From: an uncultured Collinsella sp.
Lineage (GTDB): Bacteria; Actinomycetota; Coriobacteriia; Coriobacteriales; Coriobacteriaceae
Assembly: GCA_900757185.1 (NCBI GenBank)
Contig: CAAEMX010000013.1
Coordinates: 22,133-86,132 of the forward strand
Direction: 5' to 3'
DNA length: 64,000 nt
Shown here: one piece after another, positions 43,047 to 51,879 of the stretch
How the letters are laid out: every line of letters starts with the position of its first letter
Position numbering within the stretch: the first letter of the stretch is position 1
Made by a program: the position numbers and the translations under genes
The notes under the pieces: model-generated
The model's database searches: none
The model's input: the letters and a program-made list of their open reading frames with translations, nothing else
What the model was told of the DNA's origin: nothing

Positions 43047-44861
43047 ATGCAGCCCAAGCATTCCGCGATTGTCGCGGGCCTGACGCTGGCGCTTTCGTTT
43101 GGCGCCGTTACCGCACCCGCGCCCGCCGCCGCCGAGGAGCCCACGCCGGGCGTTGCCTCGGATGCCACCGATATCGATAAGGGTCTCTATACCCAGCAGT
43201 CCTTCTCGGGCGTGCTGAGGTCGGTCCAGGGCGTTTCGTTTGTTAACGTGACCCCCGAGATGAAGTACTTTACCAAGTACGAGAGCCATGGCAACTACAA
43301 CCAGGGCTTTTCGTATGGCGACGGCTATAACGCGCTGGGTTATTACCAGTTCGACCGCCGATGGTCGCTCATTCCGTTTATGAAGCAGGCCTACAACTAC
43401 AACCCCGAAAAATACAGCATGCTCAAGGATGCGATTGATCGAGGCAGCGAGATTTCCAACGCGAGCAATGCCATGTACGAGAACGGCCAGCTCACCGAGC
43501 TGGGCCATATCGCGCAGGATGCCTTCCAAGGTGCTTATAACACCGACCCTGTTGAGTTCTCGGCTCTGCAGGATGCGTATGCGTACAACTCGTACTATGC
43601 GGTGACCGAGGCGTGGCTCAAGAGCGGCCTGGGCATTGATATTTCGGGCCGTGCCGATTGCGTTAAGGGCATGGTGTGGAGCATCACCAACATGTGCGGC
43701 ACCGGTGGTTGCAGGGACTTCTTCCGTTGGGCAAACCTTTCTAACAGTATGACTGATCGCGAGTTTGTGACGGCGCTTTCCAACAGTGTGGTCAATAACG
43801 TGGCGACCAAGTATTCGAGCCAGCCCCAGTATCATGAGGGCTGGAAGAACCGCTACCGCAACGAGCTGAAGGACTGCTTGGTTTATATCGCCGAGGACGA
43901 GGCCGCTGCCGCTGCGACGCCCGTGCAGCCCGAGCCTACGCCGGCGCCCTCGCCGACGCCTGATTCGAATGACGACTCGAGCGACGATGCCAACGATGAC
44001 AGGATGGATGCGCCCTCGACCGGTGCTGACGGTGATGGCTCTGCTGATGGCACTACCAACAACGGCTCCACCTCGAACGGCTCCGATTCAAACGGCTCTG
44101 CTGCGGGCGATTCGTCTTCAAGCTCTGCCGGCAATACGGACAGCGACGCTTCTGGTTCGACCGGCGCTGGCACCTCTAACCCATCCACCGGCTCGATCGA
44201 TTCGTCCGTTGGCACCGGCTCTAACAACGGCTCCGGCTCTGACGCAACCCCTGGTTCCGATGCTTCCAAGGATGACTCGAATAAGGCGCCGGACGTTCCC
44301 GTTGCTTCGCCGGACAAGAAGCCTTCTTTCTCCGAGCAGCTTGGTTCTACGCTGGGCTCTTCGCTGATGGCTGGCGTCAATAACGGCTCGACCCAGAACA
44401 AGGGCAACTCTGATCAGGTTTCCACGGAAAAGATCGAAGCCGCAAAGGGCGACTCCAAGGACAAGGCTTCCGAGAAGACCGAATCCGATAAGGGTTCTAG
44501 CTCTGAGGAGAAGAGCGACAAGTCCGAACAGAAGAAGGACGAGGATAAGAAGTCTGAATCTGAGGAGAAGGACAAGAGCAAGGCCGAGGGCGAAAAGAAA
44601 CAGTCCGAAGACGACGACAAGAGCGGTGCTGACAACCAGGTCCAAGAGCAAAATGACTCCAAAACGGTGACCACCACGACCACGACGACTACAACTACCA
44701 AGTCCTCGGGCGGCAACATGCCCAAGACGGGCGATCTGATTGTGATGGCGAGCCTTGCCAGTGTAAGCTTGGCCACACTGGGCGCTACGTCTATCGTAAG
44801 TGGTAAGCATAAGCTCGATCAGCAGAAGAAGGCTTCTGGGGAGGACGGCTTGGAGGAGTAA
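43047..44861 (+). CDS. cell-wall-anchored protein with lysozyme-like domain and MPKTGD sorting signal
   Basis: A 604-residue secreted protein. Signal peptide at residues 1-28. Residues about 68-290 hold a domain with KYESHGNYNQGFSYGDGYNALGYYQFD (Glu79 a candidate catalytic acid), similar in style to lysozyme-like/VgrG-related peptidoglycan hydrolases; this is a tentative assignment. Residues about 300-550 are a low-complexity Ser/Gly/Asp then Lys/Glu/Ser stalk with a run of ten threonines. The end is MPKTGD (558-563), a hydrophobic segment and a basic tail, a sortase signal with Met replacing the usual Leu. RBS GGAGG. Confidence 0.85.
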   Translation: MQPKHSAIVAGLTLALSFGAVTAPAPAAAEEPTPGVASDATDIDKGLYTQQSFSGVLRSVQGVSFVNVTPEMKYFTKYESHGNYNQGFSYGDGYNALGYYQFDRRWSLIPFMKQAYNYNPEKYSMLKDAIDRGSEISNASNAMYENGQLTELGHIAQDAFQGAYNTDPVEFSALQDAYAYNSYYAVTEAWLKSGLGIDISGRADCVKGMVWSITNMCGTGGCRDFFRWANLSNSMTDREFVTALSNSVVNNVATKYSSQPQYHEGWKNRYRNELKDCLVYIAEDEAAAAATPVQPEPTPAPSPTPDSNDDSSDDANDDRMDAPSTGADGDGSADGTTNNGSTSNGSDSNGSAAGDSSSSSAGNTDSDASGSTGAGTSNPSTGSIDSSVGTGSNNGSGSDATPGSDASKDDSNKAPDVPVASPDKKPSFSEQLGSTLGSSLMAGVNNGSTQNKGNSDQVSTEKIEAAKGDSKDKASEKTESDKGSSSEEKSDKSEQKKDEDKKSESEEKDKSKAEGEKKQSEDDDKSGADNQVQEQNDSKTVTTTTTTTTTTKSSGGNMPKTGDLIVMASLASVSLATLGATSIVSGKHKLDQQKKASGEDGLEE

Positions 44862-44894
44862 TCTTCCAGATCGTTTTCTATAAGAGTTTGGGAC

Positions 44895-44930
44895 GGGGTC
44901 CGGTGCGGCGGCATCGGCCCCCCTTTTTTT
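44895..44930 (+). terminator. terminator of the surface-protein gene
   Basis: GGGGTCCGGTGC / GCATCGGCCCC stem with GGCG loop and a T7 run. Confidence 0.88.
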
Positions 44931-45063
44931 GTTGTGCAACGATTTGTTATGCCCCCTCGGGGGGCTGTTGCTACCGCTGCCCGAAACGTTTGCATGTCGA
45001 TATTGTTGCGCTCTACCCGCTCGCTACAATGGGCATCGTGCTGCGTTAGAAGGAGAGTTTACG

Positions 45064-46863
45064 GTGTCTGAACAGGTGAATTGTGGTTTTACTCATGCGT
45101 TTGGTGCACGGTTGCTCAATCATGCGGATAGTGCAGCTCTACCGGTTGATGCACACGACTTTTCCGATGCAATCAATCGGTGTTTACTCGTCGATAAGAC
45201 TATGTTTATTGCCGATATATTGGACAGTGAAGCACCTGTTGCGCTTTGCTGTCGGCCCAAGGGTTTTGGCAAGAGCATGAATTTATCGATGCTCAAATGC
45301 TATTTGGAACGATCTGATCACCGACGGCCGGATCGAAGCCCGTTCGTCGGCACCCAGATTTGGCAGGCGGGCGGTGGTCGCTTTCGTGATGAGTACGCGT
45401 GCTATCCCGTCATCTTGCTCGATTTTTCTGCTGCCGCTGCGAGGCGCGACGCCGATGCTGCGGCGGCTATTCGCAGCGCTGTCGCGAACGAGTGCGCCCG
45501 ATTGCTGCCGCTGCTTGCCGCGCCTGATCTGTCAAGACGTGAGGTTCGTCTTATCGAGAGGGCGGCGCGTGGGGTGGCCAGCGATAAGGAGATCGATGCG
45601 GCGCTTGGCGTGCTTATTAAACTGATCCAGGCAGCTTTCGATGAGCAGGTTGTTCTTCTGATAGACGACTACGACGCGGTATGTCCAAAGCGTTTGGACG
45701 CTAAGGACGACGGTAGCGTGGATTCCCTAGAGTCGCTCAGCCGAATGTTGTTCGACACCATTGCCGATGCCGGCGACTCGTTGCGATTGACGTGTCTGAT
45801 GTGCGAACGCCCCGGTCATGCCGAGTTTGCGTTGTCCCAACGTGGGGTTTCCTATCGGTCGGCGACAGCGTTGTCGAGTTGGTGTGATCGATGGTTCGGT
45901 TTTTCGGACGACGAAGTCCAAGTGCTGTTGGATTGCATCGGTCGCAACGGCTGTCTGGATGACGCGCGTGAGTGGCTCGAGGGCTATCTGCTTGGTGGTT
46001 TTTATTGCTCGAGCCCGGAGCGCGTGGTGGACTACGCACATCGCGGTTGCGTCGCGCCCGTTCGGGCAGATCTGTATGGTTACGCCGACCGTCTGAGCGC
46101 ATGCGTCGGCGACTGGAATCTCATGCGCCTGTCCGCATTGTTCGATTTACTTGAGGCGCATGGGTTTATTGAGGTGCCAGTGCATGTGCATGCCGAGGAG
46201 GCCGATGCCGCCAAGCCCGAAGATATCTGGACAGCGCTGTATCTGTCTGGATTTCTTACGACGGACATGACGGGGCATTCGGAAAACGGCGCGTGCCTTC
46301 GTTCCCTGCGTCTGCCTAACAACGAAGTGCGTCAGGCGCTCCGTCTTGTAATTCTGGAATGGTTTGAGTGCGCCGTTGAGGACGTTGGAGTTATCGACTC
46401 GTTCCATGACGGGCTGTGTCGAGGAGACGAGGACGCTGTAAAGCAAGCTTTGAGCTGTGCTATCGGCGATCTGGGCATCGATGTGGGCCAATCAGATATG
46501 CCGACAGCCTATCATCTGGTGCTTCAGGGGCTCTGCTTTGGACTGCCTGGCTATTGCAATCCCAGCTCCAAGCGAAGTGGCGTCTCGGATCGCTGGGATA
46601 TCCAGGTGATTCCCACCGGTCGGGTGTTTGACGTGGCTGACACGTTCGGCATGCTCGATGAGCGACCGCTCATTACGATCAACATGATGTACGACCCTGG
46701 CGTCGATGCCCTGGGCCTGGAACTGTTGGCGGTTCAGGCGCTGCTCGAAATCGAGCGCGACGGCATCGATGATATCCGCGTGCCGCGCCCCGCCGTCGGG
46801 CGCATGCGTTGGGGCTTTGGTTTTGACGGTCAGCGTGTGTCCGTGGTGTGCCAACGACTGTAG
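45064..46863 (+). CDS. AAA-ATPase-like protein with degenerate PD-(D/E)XK tail
   Basis: A 599-residue protein of the AAA-ATPase-like/DUF1703 group. N-terminal: CLLVDKTMFIADIL, then a Walker A variant CCRPKGFGKSMNLSMLKCYLE (about residues 63-83) and Walker B-like VVLLIDDYDAV (about 199-209). The C-terminal part aligns in position with the nuclease-like domain but lacks a clear D-x(n)-ExK pattern (the usual YYIIELK-type strand appears as RPLITINMMYD). Such solitary ATPases are common in gut bacteria; function unknown. GTG start after AAGGAGAG; the 44929 extension overlaps the terminator. Confidence 0.8.
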   Translation: MSEQVNCGFTHAFGARLLNHADSAALPVDAHDFSDAINRCLLVDKTMFIADILDSEAPVALCCRPKGFGKSMNLSMLKCYLERSDHRRPDRSPFVGTQIWQAGGGRFRDEYACYPVILLDFSAAAARRDADAAAAIRSAVANECARLLPLLAAPDLSRREVRLIERAARGVASDKEIDAALGVLIKLIQAAFDEQVVLLIDDYDAVCPKRLDAKDDGSVDSLESLSRMLFDTIADAGDSLRLTCLMCERPGHAEFALSQRGVSYRSATALSSWCDRWFGFSDDEVQVLLDCIGRNGCLDDAREWLEGYLLGGFYCSSPERVVDYAHRGCVAPVRADLYGYADRLSACVGDWNLMRLSALFDLLEAHGFIEVPVHVHAEEADAAKPEDIWTALYLSGFLTTDMTGHSENGACLRSLRLPNNEVRQALRLVILEWFECAVEDVGVIDSFHDGLCRGDEDAVKQALSCAIGDLGIDVGQSDMPTAYHLVLQGLCFGLPGYCNPSSKRSGVSDRWDIQVIPTGRVFDVADTFGMLDERPLITINMMYDPGVDALGLELLAVQALLEIERDGIDDIRVPRPAVGRMRWGFGFDGQRVSVVCQRL

Positions 46864-46883
46864 CGGCGGGCGAAAGCCCTTTA

Positions 46884-47903
46884 CTACTCCGCGTCCTTCA
46901 GGGGCGGCATGGGCTTCCAGTTAGGATCCTTAACGATCTTGCGGGCGTCCTTCATGCCGCGGCGCAGCGCCGGAATGCCGGTCTTAAAGCACTTGTCAAC
47001 GGCAGCCAGACGAATGAACTCCTTGCAGAAGGTCGCGGCATTGCCCAGGCGGAACAGCATGGGGTGGTAGTCACCGTAGATCTGCATATAGCGAGCGAGG
47101 AAGCCTCGGTTGCGCATGATGTAATAGCGGTTGGTGTCGCTCGTGGAGTTGAGTTGGCGCTTACCGGCGATGTCCCAGTTGGAGACGGCGCGGGCGCGCT
47201 TGAGCACCACGTCGGCAACCACGGCGGCGGGGAAGTGCTGGCTGGCCACGTAGCCGTAGCAGGCATCGTCGCCGTAGATAAAGAAGCGTGCGTCGGGCAG
47301 GCCAATCTTGTTGACCACGCGGCGCGAGAACATGCCGCCCTCAAAGCACAGTTGGTTCATGGTGCGGTAGCCCTCGGGTCCCAAGTCCCACTTGGCGACA
47401 GGGTTGGGAATGCCGAGCGAAAGGATGAGTTGGTATTGCCAAAAGAAGGCGCCGCCGTCAAAGTCCAGGCGCGAACCCTGGATGACATCGTAGCGGTCGG
47501 TCCACTTGGCAAGACGCTCGATGCCTTCGGGGATGACGAGCACGTCGTCGTCCATCACCCAGAACCACTGGGCCCCCAGATCGTAGGCGCATTTAGTGCC
47601 AGCGGAGAAGCCGCCCGCACCGCCGCCGTTTTCGAGCTGCGGGGCGTAGATGACACGGTCGGTGCCGCCCTTCGCGTCGGGCTGTTCGATGTCGGTGCCC
47701 CACAGGTTGCCCAGGCGCTCGTTGAATGCGGTGCACATGGCCTCGGTCTCACGCGAATTCTCGTTATCGACGATCACGATGCGCCAGGGCGCTGCCGTAA
47801 GCTCGGTCATGGAGTCGAACAAGTTGGCCAGGAGTTCCTGGCGCTTGTACGTAACGACGACAATGGCGAGCTTATCGATGGGAGCGGGAAGGGTTGAAGT
47901 CAT
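46884..47903 (-). CDS. glycosyltransferase family 2 (GlfT2/rhamnosyltransferase-like)
   Basis: A 339-residue GT-A glycosyltransferase. LAIVVVTYKRQELLANLFDSM begins the nucleotide-sugar domain, ENGGGAGGFSAGTKCAYDLGAQWFWVMDDDVLV carries the DDD metal site (about residues 117-119), and FIYGDDACYGY follows. Polypeptides with this order often add galactofuranose or rhamnose. It has no membrane helices. An 18-bp palindrome overlaps its likely transcription start. It converges on the preceding ATPase gene. Confidence 0.88.
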   Translation of the reverse strand: MTSTLPAPIDKLAIVVVTYKRQELLANLFDSMTELTAAPWRIVIVDNENSRETEAMCTAFNERLGNLWGTDIEQPDAKGGTDRVIYAPQLENGGGAGGFSAGTKCAYDLGAQWFWVMDDDVLVIPEGIERLAKWTDRYDVIQGSRLDFDGGAFFWQYQLILSLGIPNPVAKWDLGPEGYRTMNQLCFEGGMFSRRVVNKIGLPDARFFIYGDDACYGYVASQHFPAAVVADVVLKRARAVSNWDIAGKRQLNSTSDTNRYYIMRNRGFLARYMQIYGDYHPMLFRLGNAATFCKEFIRLAAVDKCFKTGIPALRRGMKDARKIVKDPNWKPMPPLKDAE

Positions 47904-47956
47904 GAACGAGAATATCCTTTCGCGTGGGCAGCGTATCGGCCCTGCGGAATTAACAA

Positions 47957-47983
47957 CGTGTCCCATGGGACACGACTATTGTA
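47957..47983 (-). promoter_or_regulatory. palindromic operator at the GT2 promoter
   Basis: CGTGTCCCATGGGACACG (47957-47974) is a perfect 18-bp palindrome. It lies immediately downstream of a minus-strand -10-like TACAAT (47983-47978), so a bound protein would cover the start site. Confidence 0.55.
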
Positions 47984-48140
47984 AGCGTAGGCGGGCGCCC
48001 GCGGGTAATGTTCCGCTAATCACCAAGAACGTTTGCTACAAGCCTGGTTGACGTGTGGGCGTAGCGAGATTGCATGCGCGCATTGTGGTATTACATAGGT
48101 GCCGATTCCTGTGGACGCAATCTTTCTGTTTGGATGACCC

Positions 48141-49481
48141 GTGAATAAAACTCGTTTAACCTCCTTTGCCGATAGCCTTCCCATCAAGGCCATGTTGCTG
48201 TTTTTGGTTCTTCAGGTCGCATTTGTCTTGAGCAATACGGTGGCAAATTGTCTTCCGCGGTCCGTTATCGAGTCGCATGCGCAGGGTTCGGAGTCATCGG
48301 CCCTGTTGTCTGACATGTATGTCTACGACCACCGTGTTGCAGCTGGTCCTGTTTGCTTTGATAACAATCGCTTTATCATTGAAGTCGCACGGCAAAAGGA
48401 CCAAGGTTCTCCGTTTAAGACGATGGCTGTTGCCGAGATTGATGACGTTACGAAATCCAGCGGGATTACGCATCAGCAGTACTACCGGTATTGGCATGGA
48501 TGGCAGCTGCTTTCGAATCTCTGCCTGTTTATTGGCGGTATCGACGTTGTCGTGGCGCCCGCGGCTGCTCTGGCGATTGTCGGCTCCGCTTGCGCTTACG
48601 TTGCCTTGCGGAAGCGGTTTTCAAAGCCATTGACGTTGGGTTTCCTTGCAATCCTGTTGTTCTCGACAAATCTGTTTTTCAATTTTATCGGTGATCTACT
48701 GCTGTGCATCTCGTTCTTTGTGGCGCTCATCATGATGTCTTGCATGAACTTTCGTTTGGAATTGGCTCCGAACGCATATGCTTTTACAAGCCGCCTTGTC
48801 CTTTGGTCGATAGCGACGGGCGCCGTGTTTTCGTTTCTTGACTTTTTAACGATCCCTGCTGCGGTTGTCGCCCTGCATTGCTTTTTCGCCTTTATTGCGC
48901 TCCCCGAGGGCGAGCGCCCCAAGCGCTGCGTCGTCACGATGCTGCAGGCGCTCTTTGGGTTTGGGCTTTCGTTTTTGTTTACCTGGGCGATGAAATGGGT
49001 TGTCGCGGCATTTGTGCTGGGCTGGGACGAGGTCTTTTCGAACGTTCTGGGCGAGATGGGTCTTTGGTCTGCGCATGGGACTTCGTCACTGTTGCCCCAA
49101 GCTGACTGGCCTCAGATTTTGAAGGAGTTTTATTGCATGAGCCCGCAGCTGTTCGCCATTTGCTCAACTGCTGGTTATGCGATGATCTCGAACGTCGTTT
49201 GTCTTGTTTCGTTTGCTGCCGTATTGGCGATTTGGATTGCCGTGCTCGTTTGCTCGATACGGGGCGGAGCGCAAGAGGGTCGTCGTCGTAAAGTGTTGAT
49301 CCAGTCGCTGCTCATGGCACTGCCCCTGGTTGTCATTTTGGGTTATTTCGTTGTTATGCATGACCATGCGATCGTTCATATTCCGGTATTTGGCTGCAAG
49401 AACTGGGCGATTGTCTTTGCGATTCTATTTGCTTCGGGTGTTAGCGCGCTTCGTGGTCTGCGGAGTCGGAAGGCTGCTTAG
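48141..49481 (+). CDS. hypothetical polytopic membrane protein
   Basis: A 446-residue protein with a signal-anchor helix (about residues 15-37), an extracytoplasmic loop of about 85 residues, then about eight more membrane helices. The layout (N-terminal helix, large loop, helices) resembles membrane glycosyltransferases of the GT-C type, but no motif confirms it. GTG start; the ribosome site is weak. Its stop overlaps the end of the broken acyltransferase gene on the other strand by 2-3 bases. Confidence 0.75.
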   Translation: MNKTRLTSFADSLPIKAMLLFLVLQVAFVLSNTVANCLPRSVIESHAQGSESSALLSDMYVYDHRVAAGPVCFDNNRFIIEVARQKDQGSPFKTMAVAEIDDVTKSSGITHQQYYRYWHGWQLLSNLCLFIGGIDVVVAPAAALAIVGSACAYVALRKRFSKPLTLGFLAILLFSTNLFFNFIGDLLLCISFFVALIMMSCMNFRLELAPNAYAFTSRLVLWSIATGAVFSFLDFLTIPAAVVALHCFFAFIALPEGERPKRCVVTMLQALFGFGLSFLFTWAMKWVVAAFVLGWDEVFSNVLGEMGLWSAHGTSSLLPQADWPQILKEFYCMSPQLFAICSTAGYAMISNVVCLVSFAAVLAIWIAVLVCSIRGGAQEGRRRKVLIQSLLMALPLVVILGYFVVMHDHAIVHIPVFGCKNWAIVFAILFASGVSALRGLRSRKAA

Positions 49482-50623
49482 CTGTTCATGCGAGCCTTGA
49501 TGGCGTCGACCACGGCCCTGCGTACGATATCCACGAGGAGCAGGGCAAGCGCGAGGCAAAGGCTCATAAGGATTCCGAGCAAAATGGCGCCGGCTGGATG
49601 GGGCTCTCCCGTTTGGATGCCTGTCGCCATGGTGTAGATTGCTTTGTCAAAGATGGGTCGTCAGACGTTGCAGGTAAACGACTGTACGGCGTAGAAAGCG
49701 AGCGTTCCTGCGGCGAGAGACATGATTGTCTTGTCTGCAGCTGGGACTTCGTGGCGCGGCTGATGGAGCGCTGCGGCGGCAACGGATGCGGCGGCCAAGA
49801 TAAAGGATATGACGGAAGTGGACTTGTAGGAGAGCTTCCAGAGCGTGTCGTACTGGCTGTTTGCCGAGAGTAGAAGCTCGAGCGCGATGGTGGCGGCAAC
49901 GAGTCCGATGAGTACGGTCTTGGATTTTTGAGCGCCAGATGCGTTGCCGTGGTATTCGAGGACAAAGCGCATTTCCCCAGCCGCAATAAACGCGACCAGG
50001 TAGGTAACGGCGCTCATGAGCTTGCGCCACAAAACGATACCGTCAGCTTCGTTTGCCGTCGCCGCGATGTGGCAGTTGATTCCAAATGTTGCGAGCACGA
50101 GAAGTGCTACGACAAACGGGGCCCTTATGCTGCCGATCCGCTGTCGTATCAACGCAATCACTGGGACGAGCAATACAGATGTCGCGTAGACCCAGATAAA
50201 CTCGATGCCCAACGTGAGCCAGCCAATCTCGTGTAGCGAGATTTCGGGCAGGGGATAGACGTACATCGAAACAAGCAGACAAGCTACGCAATAAAAGAGC
50301 GTGGGCAAGACGATTTTCTTTAACCGCGTAAACGATTTACTAGCGAGGCCCCGTGCGGATGACCCGTTTTGGAGGGCACGAACCGCCGAGGGAATAAGGA
50401 AGTACCCCGAGATCGTAAAGAAGACCTCGTTGGCCCAGCAGCCCAGCAGGTTGATGAAGCCGAGCGCTCCGGAGCAAGGGAAGGCAGCGAGCGGCGCATA
50501 TTCCGGTAGACCGGTGCATACGGCCTGGAAGGTCCACTGAAACGTGTGGAATACCGCGATGCCAGCGACCGCGACCAAGCGAAGCGCTTCGATGGAGGTA
50601 TTTCTGCTTGCTTTTCTGCCCAT
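49478..50623 (-). pseudogene. acyltransferase family 3 gene interrupted by an in-frame TGA
   Basis: The frame from ATG 50623 encodes about 320 residues of a polytopic acyltransferase-3/OafA-type protein (SIEALRLVAVAGIAVFHTF, NEVFFTISGYFLIPSAVRAL) that acetylates surface glycans. It meets TGA at 49663-49661, then continues in the same frame for 60 residues (RPIFDKAIYTMATGIQ..., a final membrane helix, ...KARMNS) to TAA at 49478. The full 381 codons match normal family length, so a single nonsense change (for example from CGA) is likely. Start lies 5 bp after the upstream GT2 stop. Confidence 0.85.
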
Positions 50624-50627
50624 CAGA

Positions 50628-51728
50628 CTATTTTCCAGCGCGCGCGTTGTATGAACCAAAGTGCGATGTGATCATTTTTAGAGTCTGCTTGGGACCTTTG
50701 TTCCATACGTTATACAGGCCTTCGCTCGCGAGGTCCTTGGCGTATGCGCAGTAGCTGATTTTAGGGTTGGCGATGCCCATATACTCGGCATAGAGCTTTT
50801 TGGCCGCGGGGGTAACGCGAGGATTGGCGAATACCAGCTCTTGTGGCATGCGTTCGAACATCTTGTGGATGGCCTGCTCGATCTCGGGGTGCCCCTCAAT
50901 TCCGGTGTGCTCAATCATGATGCCCATATAGGTGAAGCCGCGTGTGATTTGCGGTGTCCAGACGGCGGAGTCGGTGACGTTGAGACGCTCAAGAATATCG
51001 ACCATATCGTTCCAGCGATTAAACGGCATCAAGGGGTCACGCTTGGCAAGAGCGGCGGCCTTCTCGGGCGTTTCTTCGCGGTAGCAGTAATACGGCTTGG
51101 GCCAGTAAGCGATGGCCTTTGCCTGGCAGAGCGTTTCGACGAGGAATGGATTATCGGCCCAGCCTGCACCAGGGATTTCCTTAAACCAGATATTGTTTTG
51201 CATCAGGAAGTCGCGACGATAGATTGCCGACCAAATGGACGGATGGTGGGCCAGCAGGTGTGGAGCGTCGTGAATGGTGAATGGTTGCCGAGGCGGTTTA
51301 ATGCGACCGCGATATGCGCAATGTAGTTTGACCTCTTGGGGGGTATCGGGGTTGCGAATGATCCAATACGGGGTCTCAATAATATCGAGTTTGTTCGGAT
51401 CGCTAAATTTGCGCTCGGCAAAGGAAAGCATGTCGGAGTACATTCCATGCTCAATCCAGTCATCGGGCTCGAGGATGGCAATCCAGTCGCCCTTTGCCTC
51501 GCGAATGCCCAGATTGCAGGTTGCGCCGTAACCCTGGTTTGCTTTATCGATCACTCGGACGCGTGAGTCGCGCGCAGCGAAATCTTGCATAATGGCGAGC
51601 GAGTTGTCGGTAGATCCGTCGTTGATGGCGAGGATTTCCAGCTCAATTTTCTTTTCGTTTAATAGACTGCCTAGGGCTTGAGAAAGATACGGCTCGGCAT
51701 TGTAAGTAGGCACGATTACGGTCAGCAT
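50628..51728 (-). CDS. glycosyltransferase family 2
   Basis: A 366-residue GT-A enzyme: LTVIVPTYNAEPYLSQALGSLL, INDGSTDNS, and the metal-binding EPDDWIEHGMYSDML (about residues 87-101). The C-terminal half is long and soluble. It probably forms a transcript with the following acyltransferase gene and serves the surface polysaccharide. The sugar is unknown. Confidence 0.88.
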   Translation of the reverse strand: MLTVIVPTYNAEPYLSQALGSLLNEKKIELEILAINDGSTDNSLAIMQDFAARDSRVRVIDKANQGYGATCNLGIREAKGDWIAILEPDDWIEHGMYSDMLSFAERKFSDPNKLDIIETPYWIIRNPDTPQEVKLHCAYRGRIKPPRQPFTIHDAPHLLAHHPSIWSAIYRRDFLMQNNIWFKEIPGAGWADNPFLVETLCQAKAIAYWPKPYYCYREETPEKAAALAKRDPLMPFNRWNDMVDILERLNVTDSAVWTPQITRGFTYMGIMIEHTGIEGHPEIEQAIHKMFERMPQELVFANPRVTPAAKKLYAEYMGIANPKISYCAYAKDLASEGLYNVWNKGPKQTLKMITSHFGSYNARAGK

Positions 51729-51776
51729 TCAAACACTTTCTCTAGGCGACTTGGAAGAATTATACCCTATTGCAAA

Positions 51777-51857
51777 GCAACGATTTTGGTTGCATATGCT
51801 CTGAAGAAACTAAAACCGTTGCAAATGAACGAAAGCAACTAAATTAGTTGCTATAAT
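51777..51857 (+). promoter_or_regulatory. SatD promoter with two GCAAC-N7-GTTGC operators
   Basis: GCAACGATTTTGGTTGC (51777-51793) and GCAACTAAATTAGTTGC (51835-51851) share the form GCAAC-N7-GTTGC, centred 58 bp apart. The second directly abuts TATAAT (51852-51857). No good -35 box is seen where the second operator lies, as expected for a regulated promoter. The inferred start is about 16 bp before the satD ATG. Confidence 0.7.
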
Positions 51858-51879
51858 CGCCATGAGGAAAGGAAGCCTG

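Noticed and set aside
43931..44700. Tandem Ser/Gly/Asp and Lys/Glu codon repeats as a possible CRISPR or minisatellite
   Set aside because: No regular repeat-spacer pattern; it is the low-complexity stalk of the surface protein. No CRISPR array is seen anywhere in the window.
49661..49663. In-frame TGA in the acyltransferase as a selenocysteine codon
   Set aside because: No selenoprotein homologue, no reason for Sec at this position, and no recognisable SECIS-type hairpin directly after; a nonsense change is simpler.
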